A stretch of 64,000 bases of DNA from Oscillospiraceae bacterium Marseille-Q3528 (GTDB taxonomy: Bacteria; Bacillota; Clostridia; Lachnospirales; Lachnospiraceae), in contig JAGTTR010000008.1 of NCBI GenBank assembly GCA_018223385.1, positions 62,001 to 126,000 of the forward strand, written 5' to 3'. Shown in pieces: positions 42,426 through 50,174 of this stretch. The position numbers and the translations under genes were made by a program. Each line of letters starts with the position of its first letter. Position 1 is the first letter of the stretch. The notes under the pieces are model-generated. The model was not told the origin of the DNA, ran no database searches, and worked only from the letters and a program-made list of their open reading frames with translations.

Positions 42426-43590
42426 GACGGATAAGGATATGGATAATAAATGGGATATGCTCGAGTCCTCCAACGAGGATCGGGAGAAAATATGGGCGAA
42501 GAACCGAACCTTCGCCGGGGACGTGTGGTTCCGGTTCCGGCATAAGCCGACGGCCATCGCAGGTCTTGTCATCATCGTGGTGCTCATCCTGTTTGCACTG
42601 GTGGGTCCCATGTTTACCAGCTACAGCTATTCGGCGCAGAATCTGGACGTGGTCAACATTCCGCCGCGGATGAAGGTGTTCGAGACGCCGGACGGAGACG
42701 GCTACCTGTACATTACCCAGGCGCTGAAGATTCTGCATGTGAATGCGGACGGCACGCTGGGAGAGCAGCTTCGCAAGGTGAAGGACGACAAGAGCCAGTC
42801 CATGCTGATCTACGATTACAACGGCAAAGAGGTGGGCCTCTACTATGGCGTGAAGCCTTACGTGGTGGCTGACCCGCAGGCCAGAACGATCTATCCTTCC
42901 ACAAAAGTGTGGAACAAGTCATATATTCTGGGCACGGATAATCTGGGAAGAGACATCCTCACCCGTCTCATGTACGGCACCCGGGTATCCTTGCTGGTGG
43001 CTTTCGTGGCCGCAGCGGTAAACATGGTCATCGGCATTCTGTTCGGCGGCATTTCCGGTTATGCGGGCGGCATGGTGGATACGGTGATGATGCGTATTGT
43101 GGACATCATCAGCACGATCCCGCTGACGCTGTACGTGATCCTCATCATGGTGGTGATGGGCTCCGGCCTGAAAAGCATCATCGTGGCGCTGGGTACGGTG
43201 TACTGGGTGGATATGGCCCGGGTGGTCCGCGGCCAGGTACTGAGCCTGAAAGGCCAGGAATTTGTCATGGCAGCCAAGACCATCGGTTCCTCCACGAAAA
43301 CCATTTTGCTGGAGCATCTGATCCCCAACGCCATGGGTTCCATTCTTGTCACGGTGACCATGCTCATTCCCTCCGCCATTTTCATGGAGGCATTTCTGGG
43401 CTATGTGGGCATCGGCTTACAGCCGCCGCTGGCCAGTCTGGGAACCATGTGCAACGATGCCACAGAAAACTTAAGAAGCTGTCCGCATCAGCTGTTCCTT
43501 CCGGCCCTCGTCATCTGTCTGATCATGTTTGGATTCAATTTCGTCGGTGACGGCCTGCGGGATGCGCTGGATCCGAAGCTGAAGAAATAG
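42418..43590 (+). CDS. oppC: Oligopeptide ABC transporter permease OppC
   Basis: 390 residues, longer than the usual roughly 300. N-terminal cytosolic OppC_N (WFRFRHKPTAIAGLVIIVVLI), then an unusually long external loop of about 100 residues after the first helix (including PDGDGYLYITQALKIL and SMLIYDYNGKEVGLY), then LGTDNLGRDILTRLMYGTRVSL and the EAA motif EFVMAAKTIGSSTKTIL. Pairs with OppB. The extra loop may contact the binding protein. Confidence 0.93.
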   Translation: MNRTDKDMDNKWDMLESSNEDREKIWAKNRTFAGDVWFRFRHKPTAIAGLVIIVVLILFALVGPMFTSYSYSAQNLDVVNIPPRMKVFETPDGDGYLYITQALKILHVNADGTLGEQLRKVKDDKSQSMLIYDYNGKEVGLYYGVKPYVVADPQARTIYPSTKVWNKSYILGTDNLGRDILTRLMYGTRVSLLVAFVAAAVNMVIGILFGGISGYAGGMVDTVMMRIVDIISTIPLTLYVILIMVVMGSGLKSIIVALGTVYWVDMARVVRGQVLSLKGQEFVMAAKTIGSSTKTILLEHLIPNAMGSILVTVTMLIPSAIFMEAFLGYVGIGLQPPLASLGTMCNDATENLRSCPHQLFLPALVICLIMFGFNFVGDGLRDALDPKLKK

Positions 43591-43600
43591 GAGGGGCAGA

Positions 43601-44614
43601 ATGGACGAAATATTAACAGTAGATCATCTGAAAACGTCATTTATGACGAGCAACGGGGAAGTGCAGGCCGTCCGCGGCGTCAGCTTTTCCGTGAAAAAAG
43701 GAGAGATTCTGGGTATTGTAGGCGAGTCGGGAAGCGGCAAGAGCGTGACCTCCATGTCGATCCTGCGGCTGCTGGCAGACACGGCCCGGATCAAAGAGGG
43801 AAAAATTGTTTTTGACGGCACAGATCTTCTGGGCCTTTCGAAAAAAGAGCTGCGGCAGATCCGGGGCGAAAAGATCTCCATGATTTTCCAGGATCCCATG
43901 TCCTCCCTGAACCCGCTCATTCCGGTGGGCAAGCAGGTGGCGGAGATGATCCGGGAGCATCATCCCGACCGGAGCAAGGAAGAGATTAGAAAAGAAGTGC
44001 TGGCGCTTTTTGAAAAAGTGCGGATCCCGGAGCCGGAGCGCCGGTATAAATGCTATCCCCATGAGTTTTCCGGCGGTATGCGGCAGCGTGTCATGATCGC
44101 CATGGCACTGGCCAACAAGCCGGAACTGCTGATCGCCGATGAGCCCACCACAGCGCTGGACGTGACGATCCAGGATCAGATCTTAAAACAGCTGCGGGAG
44201 CTGGAAAAAGAATACGGTACCAGCATCATTTTCATCACCCACGATCTGGGGGTAGTGGCGGAGCTGTGTGACCGGGTTATTGTCATGTACGGCGGTCTGG
44301 TCATGGAGGAAGCCTCTATTTTCGATATTTTTGAACAGCCGAAGCACCCGTACACCATGGGCCTTCTGGCATCCATTCCGGATCTGCATCAGGATAAAAG
44401 CGTGCGGCTCATGCCGATCCCGGGCTCCCCGCCGGATATGACCAATCCGCCCAAGGGATGTCCCTTCGCGCCCCGCTGTCCCTATGCGAGAAACATCTGT
44501 GCGGCGGAGCTTCCGGAATTTACCGAGGTGGGAGAGAACCATCACTCCCGGTGCTTCCTGCTCTATCCGGACGCACCGGCCGACGAGAATAACCCATTTC
44601 GCAGTAAGGAGTAA
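43601..44614 (+). CDS. oppD: Oligopeptide ABC transporter ATPase OppD
   Basis: 337 residues. Walker [10 protein letters not shown], signature [15 protein letters not shown], Walker [16 protein letters not shown]-loop ITHDLG, and the peptide-transporter C-terminal extension with [14 protein letters not shown], whose Cys residues bind an Fe-S cluster in some OppD proteins. Works as a heterodimer with OppF. Ten bases after oppC. Confidence 0.95.
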   Translation: MDEILTVDHLKTSFMTSNGEVQAVRGVSFSVKKGEILGIVGESGSGKSVTSMSILRLLADTARIKEGKIVFDGTDLLGLSKKELRQIRGEKISMIFQDPMSSLNPLIPVGKQVAEMIREHHPDRSKEEIRKEVLALFEKVRIPEPERRYKCYPHEFSGGMRQRVMIAMALANKPELLIADEPTTALDVTIQDQILKQLRELEKEYGTSIIFITHDLGVVAELCDRVIVMYGGLVMEEASIFDIFEQPKHPYTMGLLASIPDLHQDKSVRLMPIPGSPPDMTNPPKGCPFAPRCPYARNICAAELPEFTEVGENHHSRCFLLYPDAPADENNPFRSKE

Positions 44615-44617
44615 GTC

Positions 44618-45574
44618 ATGAGTGAATATATTTTGGAGGTCAGAGACCTCACGAAGCATTTTAAAGCGGGGGGCAAGCAGATCGTCCACGCGGTGGACGG
44701 CGTCAGCTTTTCGCTGGAGAAGGGAAAAACGCTGGGCATCGTGGGAGAGTCCGGCTGCGGCAAATCCAGCTGCGCCAGAACCATTATCCGCATGTATGAT
44801 CCCACGGCGGGCCAGATCATCCTGGACGGCGACGACATCACGAACCTGCATCAGAAGCAGTTAAAGCCCTACCGGCGGAAAATGCAGATGATCTTCCAGG
44901 ATCCGTATGCGTCCCTCAATGCCAGAATGACTGTGCGGGACATCATCGCCGAGCCGCTCATCGCCCACGGCGTGGTCAGCAGCAAGGAACAGGCCAACGA
45001 CATCGTCTATCCCATGCTGGAGCGGGTGGGCCTGACCAAGGAGCATGCCAACCGGTACGCCCATGAGTTTTCCGGCGGCCAGCGACAGCGTGTCGGCATC
45101 GCCCGGGCACTGGTGCTGGAGCCCCAGCTGGTCATCTGTGACGAGCCCATTTCCGCACTGGATGTGTCCATCCAGGCCCAGGTCATCAACCTGCTGAAAG
45201 ATTTTCAGGAGGAAAAGAAGGTTTCCTACCTGTTCATCGCCCATGATCTTTCCATGGTGCGCTACGTGTCTGACGATGTGGGTGTCATGTATCTGGGACA
45301 GATGGTGGAGCTGTGCGAGGCAGACGAAATCTATGCCCATCCGCTGCACCCGTACACCAAGGGACTGCTGGGCAGTATCCCCATCGCTAATCCCCGTCTG
45401 GCAAGAGAGAAAGAAAAGAGCAGCATCGAGGGCGATATTCCAAGCCCCATCCATCCGCCTGCCGGGTGCCGGTTCCACACCCGCTGTCCGTATGCAAAAC
45501 CGGAGTGTGCACAGGAAAAGCCCCAGATGAAGGATGTGGGCGGCGGCCATATGGTGGCGTGCCATTTGTTCTGA
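44618..45574 (+). CDS. oppF: Oligopeptide ABC transporter ATPase OppF
   Basis: 318 residues, 3 bases after oppD. Walker A GESGCGKSS, signature FSGGQRQRVGIARAL, Walker B QLVICDEPISALDV, H-loop IAHDLS, and the C-terminal HTRCPYAKPEC extension. Second nucleotide-binding subunit of the peptide importer. A 170-base spacer holding a repeat and two hairpins then separates it from oppA. Confidence 0.95.
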   Translation: MSEYILEVRDLTKHFKAGGKQIVHAVDGVSFSLEKGKTLGIVGESGCGKSSCARTIIRMYDPTAGQIILDGDDITNLHQKQLKPYRRKMQMIFQDPYASLNARMTVRDIIAEPLIAHGVVSSKEQANDIVYPMLERVGLTKEHANRYAHEFSGGQRQRVGIARALVLEPQLVICDEPISALDVSIQAQVINLLKDFQEEKKVSYLFIAHDLSMVRYVSDDVGVMYLGQMVELCEADEIYAHPLHPYTKGLLGSIPIANPRLAREKEKSSIEGDIPSPIHPPAGCRFHTRCPYAKPECAQEKPQMKDVGGGHMVACHLF

Positions 45575-45581
45575 TTAATAC

Positions 45582-45625
45582 CATGAGCATAAAAGTGAAG
45601 CGTATGCTTCGTGATATGCGAATGT
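45582..45625 (+). repeat. Short hairpin repeat before oppA (copy 2)
   Basis: CATGAGCATAAAAGTGAAGCG, continuing TATGCTTCGTGATATGCGAA; matches 38408-38450. The remainder of the oppF-oppA spacer has two more hairpins: ATGGATTG / CAATCCAT (45631-45666) and AGGGAA / TTCCCT (45687-45706). None has a T-run, so they look like processing or stability elements. Confidence 0.6.
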
Positions 45626-45743
45626 TGTGGATGGATTGTGGGAGCGCGAAGCACGGAGCAATCCATGTGATGTGTTTACGAGTTTGAGGGAATACAAGCG
45701 TTCCCTGAAACATAAATTTTCCAAAAGGAGGAGAAGTGTAGTT

Positions 45744-47438
45744 ATGAAAAAGAAGTTAAGCCTGCTTCTGACAGCTGCTCTGGCAGCATCCGCAGTGATG
45801 ACCGGCTGCGGCGGAAGCGACAACAGCGCAAGCGAGCCTCAGACCATCGATGATATCCAGTCTGAGGAAGCAGACGGCGAAGAGAGCACAGCAGCGGGGG
45901 AGCTTGCTGATGCACAGGAGCTCACCTTCGTTCTGAACAACGAGCCTGACGGCATCGACCCGAACGTAACCAACAATTCCTTTGCAGTGCCGTTCCTTGT
46001 AAACTGCTTTGAAGGTCTGGTAACCTACGACGAGAAGGGCGAGGTTGTGGCAGGTAATGCGGAGAGTTGGGAGTCCAACGACGACCTGACCGTATACACC
46101 TTCCATTTAAGAGACGGCCTGAAATGGAGCGATGGCAGCGACCTCACCGCCAACGACTATGTATATTCCGCACTGCGTGTCCTGACACCCGCAACCGCTG
46201 GTCAGTATGTCAACATGATCTCTGATTATGTGGTAAACGCAGAAGAATTTTACAACGGAACTGCAAATGCAGAGGATGTGGGCATCAAGGCTGTGGATGA
46301 CAAGACCCTGGAGTTCACCCTGAAATCTCCCTGCCCGTACTTCGTTGACCTGGTAAGCATGTGGGTATACTTCCCGGTACAGGAAGCAACCATCGAGGCA
46401 AATGGTGACAAATGGACCAACCAGGCTGACACCTACATCTGCAACGGCCCCTTCAAGATCACAGATATGAAGATGGGCGAGAGCGTTGTTCTTGAGAAAA
46501 ATGAGAACTACTGGGATGCAGACAATGTAACCCTGCAGAAATTAACCTACCGTTACATTCTGGACACCTCCACAGCACTGACCGCTTATGAGAACGGTGA
46601 GGTAGACGGTGTCCGCACCATTCCTGCCAGCGATCTGGCGCGTCTGGAAGCGGACAATGCCGGTGTGGTAACCGCTCCCAGCTATGGAACCGTATACTAC
46701 AACATCAACTGCAGCGTGGCTCCGTATGACAATCCGCTGGTAAGAAAGGCACTCTGCCTGGCCATCGACCGTGATTCCCTGATCAACAACGTGGCACAGC
46801 TGGATGCCCAGCCTGCTTACAGCTTCATGGCACCGGGCTACGTGGTAGACGGCAAAGACGTGACCGAGGGACGTTCCGATTTTGAACTTTCCTCCAAGGC
46901 AGATCCCGAGGCTGCAAAAGCAGCACTGGCTGAGGCCGGATACCCGGATGGAAAGGACTTCCCAACTGTAAAACTGACCTTCTACTCTGACGACAATGTC
47001 AAGAAGATCGCAGAGGCCATCAAGGAAATGTGGGAGCAGAACCTGGGCATCACTGTTGAAGTAAGCTCCGCAGACTGGGCAGTATACTATGACGCTGTAC
47101 AGAGCGGCAACTACGAGGTTGGTGCTATGGGATGGAGCGCAGACTATGTCAATCCCATGAGCTTCCTGCCTCTTCTGTACACCGATGATGTGACCAACAA
47201 CGCATTCTACAGCAACCCGGACTACGATGCCATCGTAGATCAGATCAAGGTAGAGAAGGATCCCGCCAAGTTCGCAGAGCTGGTAAAACAGGCTGACGAG
47301 CTGGTATCCGCAACCTACCCGGTTGTTCCGCTGTACTACAAGTCTAACAACTACCTTTTAAAAGACTACGTACAGGGCGTTTACATGACATCCTCCTCCA
47401 ACCTGTACTTCAAGAACGCATCCGTTCTTGCAAAGTAA
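45744..47438 (+). CDS. oppA: Oligopeptide-binding lipoprotein OppA
   Basis: 564 residues from ATG 45744, with AAAGGAGGAG upstream; the open frame extends further but only this start gives a lipoprotein signal (KKKLSLLLTAALAASAVMTGC). Periplasmic-binding-protein family 5 (SBP_bac_5), with PDGIDPNVTNNSFAVPFLVNCFEGL, FHLRDGLKWSDG and NGPFKI. Captures peptides for OppBCDF. Placing oppA last, after a structured spacer, should allow its level to differ from the permease and ATPase genes. Confidence 0.94.
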   Translation: MKKKLSLLLTAALAASAVMTGCGGSDNSASEPQTIDDIQSEEADGEESTAAGELADAQELTFVLNNEPDGIDPNVTNNSFAVPFLVNCFEGLVTYDEKGEVVAGNAESWESNDDLTVYTFHLRDGLKWSDGSDLTANDYVYSALRVLTPATAGQYVNMISDYVVNAEEFYNGTANAEDVGIKAVDDKTLEFTLKSPCPYFVDLVSMWVYFPVQEATIEANGDKWTNQADTYICNGPFKITDMKMGESVVLEKNENYWDADNVTLQKLTYRYILDTSTALTAYENGEVDGVRTIPASDLARLEADNAGVVTAPSYGTVYYNINCSVAPYDNPLVRKALCLAIDRDSLINNVAQLDAQPAYSFMAPGYVVDGKDVTEGRSDFELSSKADPEAAKAALAEAGYPDGKDFPTVKLTFYSDDNVKKIAEAIKEMWEQNLGITVEVSSADWAVYYDAVQSGNYEVGAMGWSADYVNPMSFLPLLYTDDVTNNAFYSNPDYDAIVDQIKVEKDPAKFAELVKQADELVSATYPVVPLYYKSNNYLLKDYVQGVYMTSSSNLYFKNASVLAK

Positions 47439-47448
47439 GAGGCGAAAG

Positions 47449-47934
47449 GTGAAATGCACGATCACGACGGAAGGCTTCGGGGATATGGTCTTTGAACTGT
47501 ACCCCGACCTTGCGCCGATCACGGTAAAAAACTTTGTGGACACGGCCAGAAGCGGTTTCTATGACGGCCTGGCCTGGTGCCGCATTGTGAAAGACTATGT
47601 GATCCAGGGCGGATCCCCCGACAATGACATCATGACAGACAGTGACTGGCATATTAAAGGGGAATTCGAGGAAAACGGCATCGCCAATCCCATCCCCCAC
47701 AAGCGGGGCGCCATCTCCATGGCAAGGGATGACGGCTACGATACCGCCGGTACCCAGTTTTTTGTCGTCCATCAGGACGCCCATAAGCTGGACGGCCGCT
47801 ATGCCGCCTTCGGGGAAATGATCTCCGGCTTCGAAGTACTGGATCAGATCGCCGCACTGCCCACCTCCGGGCCTGAGACCTGGAACAAGCCGGATGTCAT
47901 GCCGGTTATGAGCAGGGTGGAGATAGAGGAATAA
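47449..47934 (+). CDS. Cyclophilin-type peptidyl-prolyl isomerase
   Basis: 161 residues from GTG 47449, only 10 bases after the oppA stop. Typical cyclophilin strands and active-site parts: FELYPDLAPITVKNFVDTA, FYDGLAWCRIVKDYVIQGG, then GTQFFVVHQDAHKLDGRYAAFGE and VLDQIA. Cytosolic, with no signal peptide. It may help fold proteins in general; its close spacing suggests transcription with oppA. Ends at a terminator. Confidence 0.92.
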   Translation: MKCTITTEGFGDMVFELYPDLAPITVKNFVDTARSGFYDGLAWCRIVKDYVIQGGSPDNDIMTDSDWHIKGEFEENGIANPIPHKRGAISMARDDGYDTAGTQFFVVHQDAHKLDGRYAAFGEMISGFEVLDQIAALPTSGPETWNKPDVMPVMSRVEIEE

Positions 47935-47968
47935 AAGAAAATAAAAAGGCTGCAAAGAACAGCGTGGG

Positions 47969-48000
47969 ACAGGATATCGTGAGAGCGGTATCCTGTTTTT
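47969..48000 (+). terminator. Rho-independent terminator after the cyclophilin gene
   Basis: ACAGGATA / TATCCTGT stem with a TTTTT tail. Confidence 0.8.
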
Positions 48001-48061
48001 CTGTTTGCACCAGGTAAACTTTTCGGGTATACTGGAAACAGATGGAGATAGATGGGACGGA

Positions 48062-48481
48062 ATGAAAATGTCAAAGAAGAATGAAAAAGATTATCTTTAC
48101 CTGATCTGGAAAGCAGAAAAAAACGGTAAGCGATATATTGTGGGACAGCTGGCAAAAAATGGAGAATATGAATTTCGTTATTATGAGAAAGAAATCAGAG
48201 AGGCAATAAAGGAAGGATTTGAACCGTTTTTTTGCTTTAGAGAGCTGGACAAAGTATATACAGATACGGTGCTTTTTCCTGTTTTTGCAAGTTGCCTGCC
48301 GGATCGAAAACGAAAAGACATTGATAAAATTCTGCAAAAATACGGGTTGAAAGAATTTGATGAATATGAGCTGTTAAAAAAGAGTGGGGCCAGACTGCCA
48401 ATAGATAATCTGGAATTTATTGTTCCGCACATGGCAAAGGAACCTGCTTTTGCTTTGGGAGGGAAAAACAGCGATGAATGA
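48062..48481 (+). CDS. Unknown protein, HIRAN-protein N-terminal-like
   Basis: 139 residues from ATG 48062; the start is uncertain because the ribosome site is weak. The pattern YLIWKAEKNGKRYIVGQL ... GFEPFFCFRELDKVYTDTVLFPVFASCLPDR ... DEYELLKKSGARLPIDNLEF recalls the N-terminal module that precedes HIRAN domains in some bacterial proteins and, more distantly, the N-terminal part of HipA. No HIRAN domain follows. It overlaps the next gene by 8 bases. GC content is lower than the opp operon. Function unknown. Confidence 0.55.
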   Translation: MKMSKKNEKDYLYLIWKAEKNGKRYIVGQLAKNGEYEFRYYEKEIREAIKEGFEPFFCFRELDKVYTDTVLFPVFASCLPDRKRKDIDKILQKYGLKEFDEYELLKKSGARLPIDNLEFIVPHMAKEPAFALGGKNSDE

Positions 48482-48635
48482 AGGTTTTGTAGAATTTATG
48501 GAAGATGTGAGATTATTGTGCATAGCAGAACAGCGAGACAACACAAAGACAATGGATTTCGAAGATTTCGTAAAACAGGAAGGTTTTTCTATGGAGGAAC
48601 TGAAAAAATTAGCTGAAAGCATAGAACTTGAATAA
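48474..48635 (+). CDS. Small acidic protein of 53 residues
   Basis: Begins at ATG 48474, inside the end of the preceding gene, with GGGAGGG about 10 bases upstream. Sequence MNEGFVEFMEDVRLLC ... FEDFVKQEGFSMEELKKLA is acidic and helical, like many antitoxins or adaptor proteins, but no family is recognised. The overlap with the 139-residue gene points to a two-protein unit acting together. Confidence 0.55.
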   Translation: MNEGFVEFMEDVRLLCIAEQRDNTKTMDFEDFVKQEGFSMEELKKLAESIELE

Positions 48636-48646
48636 AGATGGAAAAG

Positions 48647-48713
48647 AAAATCCGCCTCAGGATCGAACGGGTGATGACGTCACCGAGGGATTCTGGTGCG
48701 GATTTATTTTTTT
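48647..48713. terminator. Bidirectional terminator between convergent genes
   Basis: AAATCCGC / GCGGATTT outer stem with an inner GGTGATGACGTCACC stem and a run of T on the plus strand; it overlaps the last codons of the minus-strand gene. Confidence 0.7.
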
Positions 48714-49327
48714 GTAACTTTATATTTCATAGAAATCAAACTGAAAATTGCTAAGAAAACAGCAAGAATAGCCAGTACATTTGCATAGATAGATTTCTCA
48801 ATTCCTTTGATATCATCTGCTTTTTCTTCTAACTGGCGAATCTGTTTTTCATAACTTTTCTTGTAGCCACTTAAACCTGTATACGTTCCAATCTCATCCT
48901 TGAACGTACCGTTGTAGGGATGATCAGCAGAACCGCTTAACTGTTCAAAAATAATCATAGCATGACTTTCGCCGGATGTAAGGCTGATTTCGTTGGAAGA
49001 AATATTGGTCAGGCGAAAGAATACCCGTGTAACATGCCCCGGCTGATAGACAGGTGCTGTCACGGAAAGTCCCTGACGAATCCGGCTATTTCGTCCCTGT
49101 ACGATAGCTGCCATATTATCAGGCATGTGAATGATCTCCTCGGCGGAAACCATGACGGATTCTCCGGGTGTTAAAATCTTTGTATGCTGTTCGCCGTTCT
49201 CATCAAAAAATGCTTTTGATCTTAAATCATATCCAATATTTGTCACGCAGTCTGGATCATAGGTATCATTCTGAATCAGATCATGATTTGCAATCAAATC
49301 TGAAAGATCGTGGTCTGTTAAAATCAT
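48704..49327 (-). CDS. Membrane-tethered dCTP-deaminase-fold protein
   Basis: 207 residues on the minus strand. Residues 1-140 match the dCTP deaminase/dUTPase trimer fold: IGYDLRSKAF, VQGRNSRIRQGLSVTAP, then FEQLSGSADHPYNG, which corresponds to the FEPLSGPA-RPYN segment of E. coli Dcd. The usual IDPGWEG...LEF stretch reads YQPG...FFRL, putting Arg105 where the catalytic Glu (E138 in E. coli) belongs, so deaminase activity is doubtful. A coiled coil (about 155-180) and a C-terminal membrane helix (182-200) are unusual for the family. It may sense or bind nucleotides at the membrane. Confidence 0.72.
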   Translation of the reverse strand: MILTDHDLSDLIANHDLIQNDTYDPDCVTNIGYDLRSKAFFDENGEQHTKILTPGESVMVSAEEIIHMPDNMAAIVQGRNSRIRQGLSVTAPVYQPGHVTRVFFRLTNISSNEISLTSGESHAMIIFEQLSGSADHPYNGTFKDEIGTYTGLSGYKKSYEKQIRQLEEKADDIKGIEKSIYANVLAILAVFLAIFSLISMKYKVTKK

Positions 49328-49449
49328 AGGTCTGCCTCCGTTCTTTCTTTGCTTAAATTATAACGCAGGTCTGAAAATTTGCAATACTTAAAGCATCAAT
49401 CTGTCAGATTTTTGAGGAATGATAAAAGTAAAAATGACGAGGATTTAGC

Positions 49450-49806
49450 TTACATATCAGAATGCGCTGTTTTACAGACAGTCTCTTCTTTCCGGGCGAC
49501 GAGCCCTTCCGCAATGACAGTCAGTGACTCAAGCTGTCTGTCATCCAAATGTTTCAGATACTGGATCAGGGTGTGAAGCTTCTCTGGATTAGTGGTTTCT
49601 GTATCAAAGAAATCCTGAGGCGTAATAGAGAGAAATTCACAGATATAGAAAAAATTCGTCATAGTAGGGAATGCTTTGCCATTTTCAATAGTGTTGATAT
49701 ATCCGGGGTTTTGGCCGATAGACAGACTCATGTCTCTGGCTGAAACTCCTTTTTTTATGCGAAGCTGGGTGAGACGTCGGGCGAAATCTTCTTCATACAT
49801 GTGCAA
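49450..49806 (-). CDS. XRE family HTH regulator
   Basis: 118 residues on the minus strand from ATG 49806 (a second ATG two codons in is possible). N-terminal Cro/C1-type HTH: RLTQLRIKKGVSARDMSLSIGQNPGYINTIENGKAFPTMTNF. The C-terminal part (residues 70-118) is a helical tail with no recognised ligand domain. TTGACA lies on the minus strand about 40 bases upstream, although the -10 is only partial. The dCTP-deaminase-fold gene follows on the same strand and may be its target. Confidence 0.85.
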   Translation of the reverse strand: MHMYEEDFARRLTQLRIKKGVSARDMSLSIGQNPGYINTIENGKAFPTMTNFFYICEFLSITPQDFFDTETTNPEKLHTLIQYLKHLDDRQLESLTVIAEGLVARKEETVCKTAHSDM

Positions 49807-50012
49807 TCACCGTCCTTTCGTCATATTGTATCGAATAAAGTTGTCAAAAGTGATGGGATATATCTGTTATTATCGTTGAAATATCGTATTATATGTGATA
49901 CAATCAGAAATAATGAGTGAAAGAATACAATATTTTACAGAAAATGTAAAAAAAGAAAAAATGTTGAAGTTTGTTAAGAAGACTCTGTTTTGAGAAAAGA
50001 TAGGATGCAGTG

Positions 50013-50174
50013 ATGGAATTAACAAATGAGATGATGTTTTATGGAGGGATGATTCTTGCGGCAGTGAGTGCAGTGGGAATCGTTGTATATGCACTGATCG
50101 CGCGTATGCGGAAGATGCGTCTGGATATGCAGTTTGATCAGGAATATGGGGAGATAAAGAAGGATCATTCATGA
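50013..50174 (+). CDS. Small single-pass membrane protein before the kinase gene
   Basis: 53 residues from ATG 50013. One hydrophobic helix (GGMILAAVSAVGIVVYALIA), then a basic RMRKMR stretch and an acidic cytosolic tail. The stop overlaps the kinase ATG as ATGA, so the two are translationally coupled. No family recognised; the topology suggests a partner or regulator of the membrane kinase. Its reading frame is too short for routine gene calling but has a plausible AGGA site. Confidence 0.65.
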   Translation: MELTNEMMFYGGMILAAVSAVGIVVYALIARMRKMRLDMQFDQEYGEIKKDHS

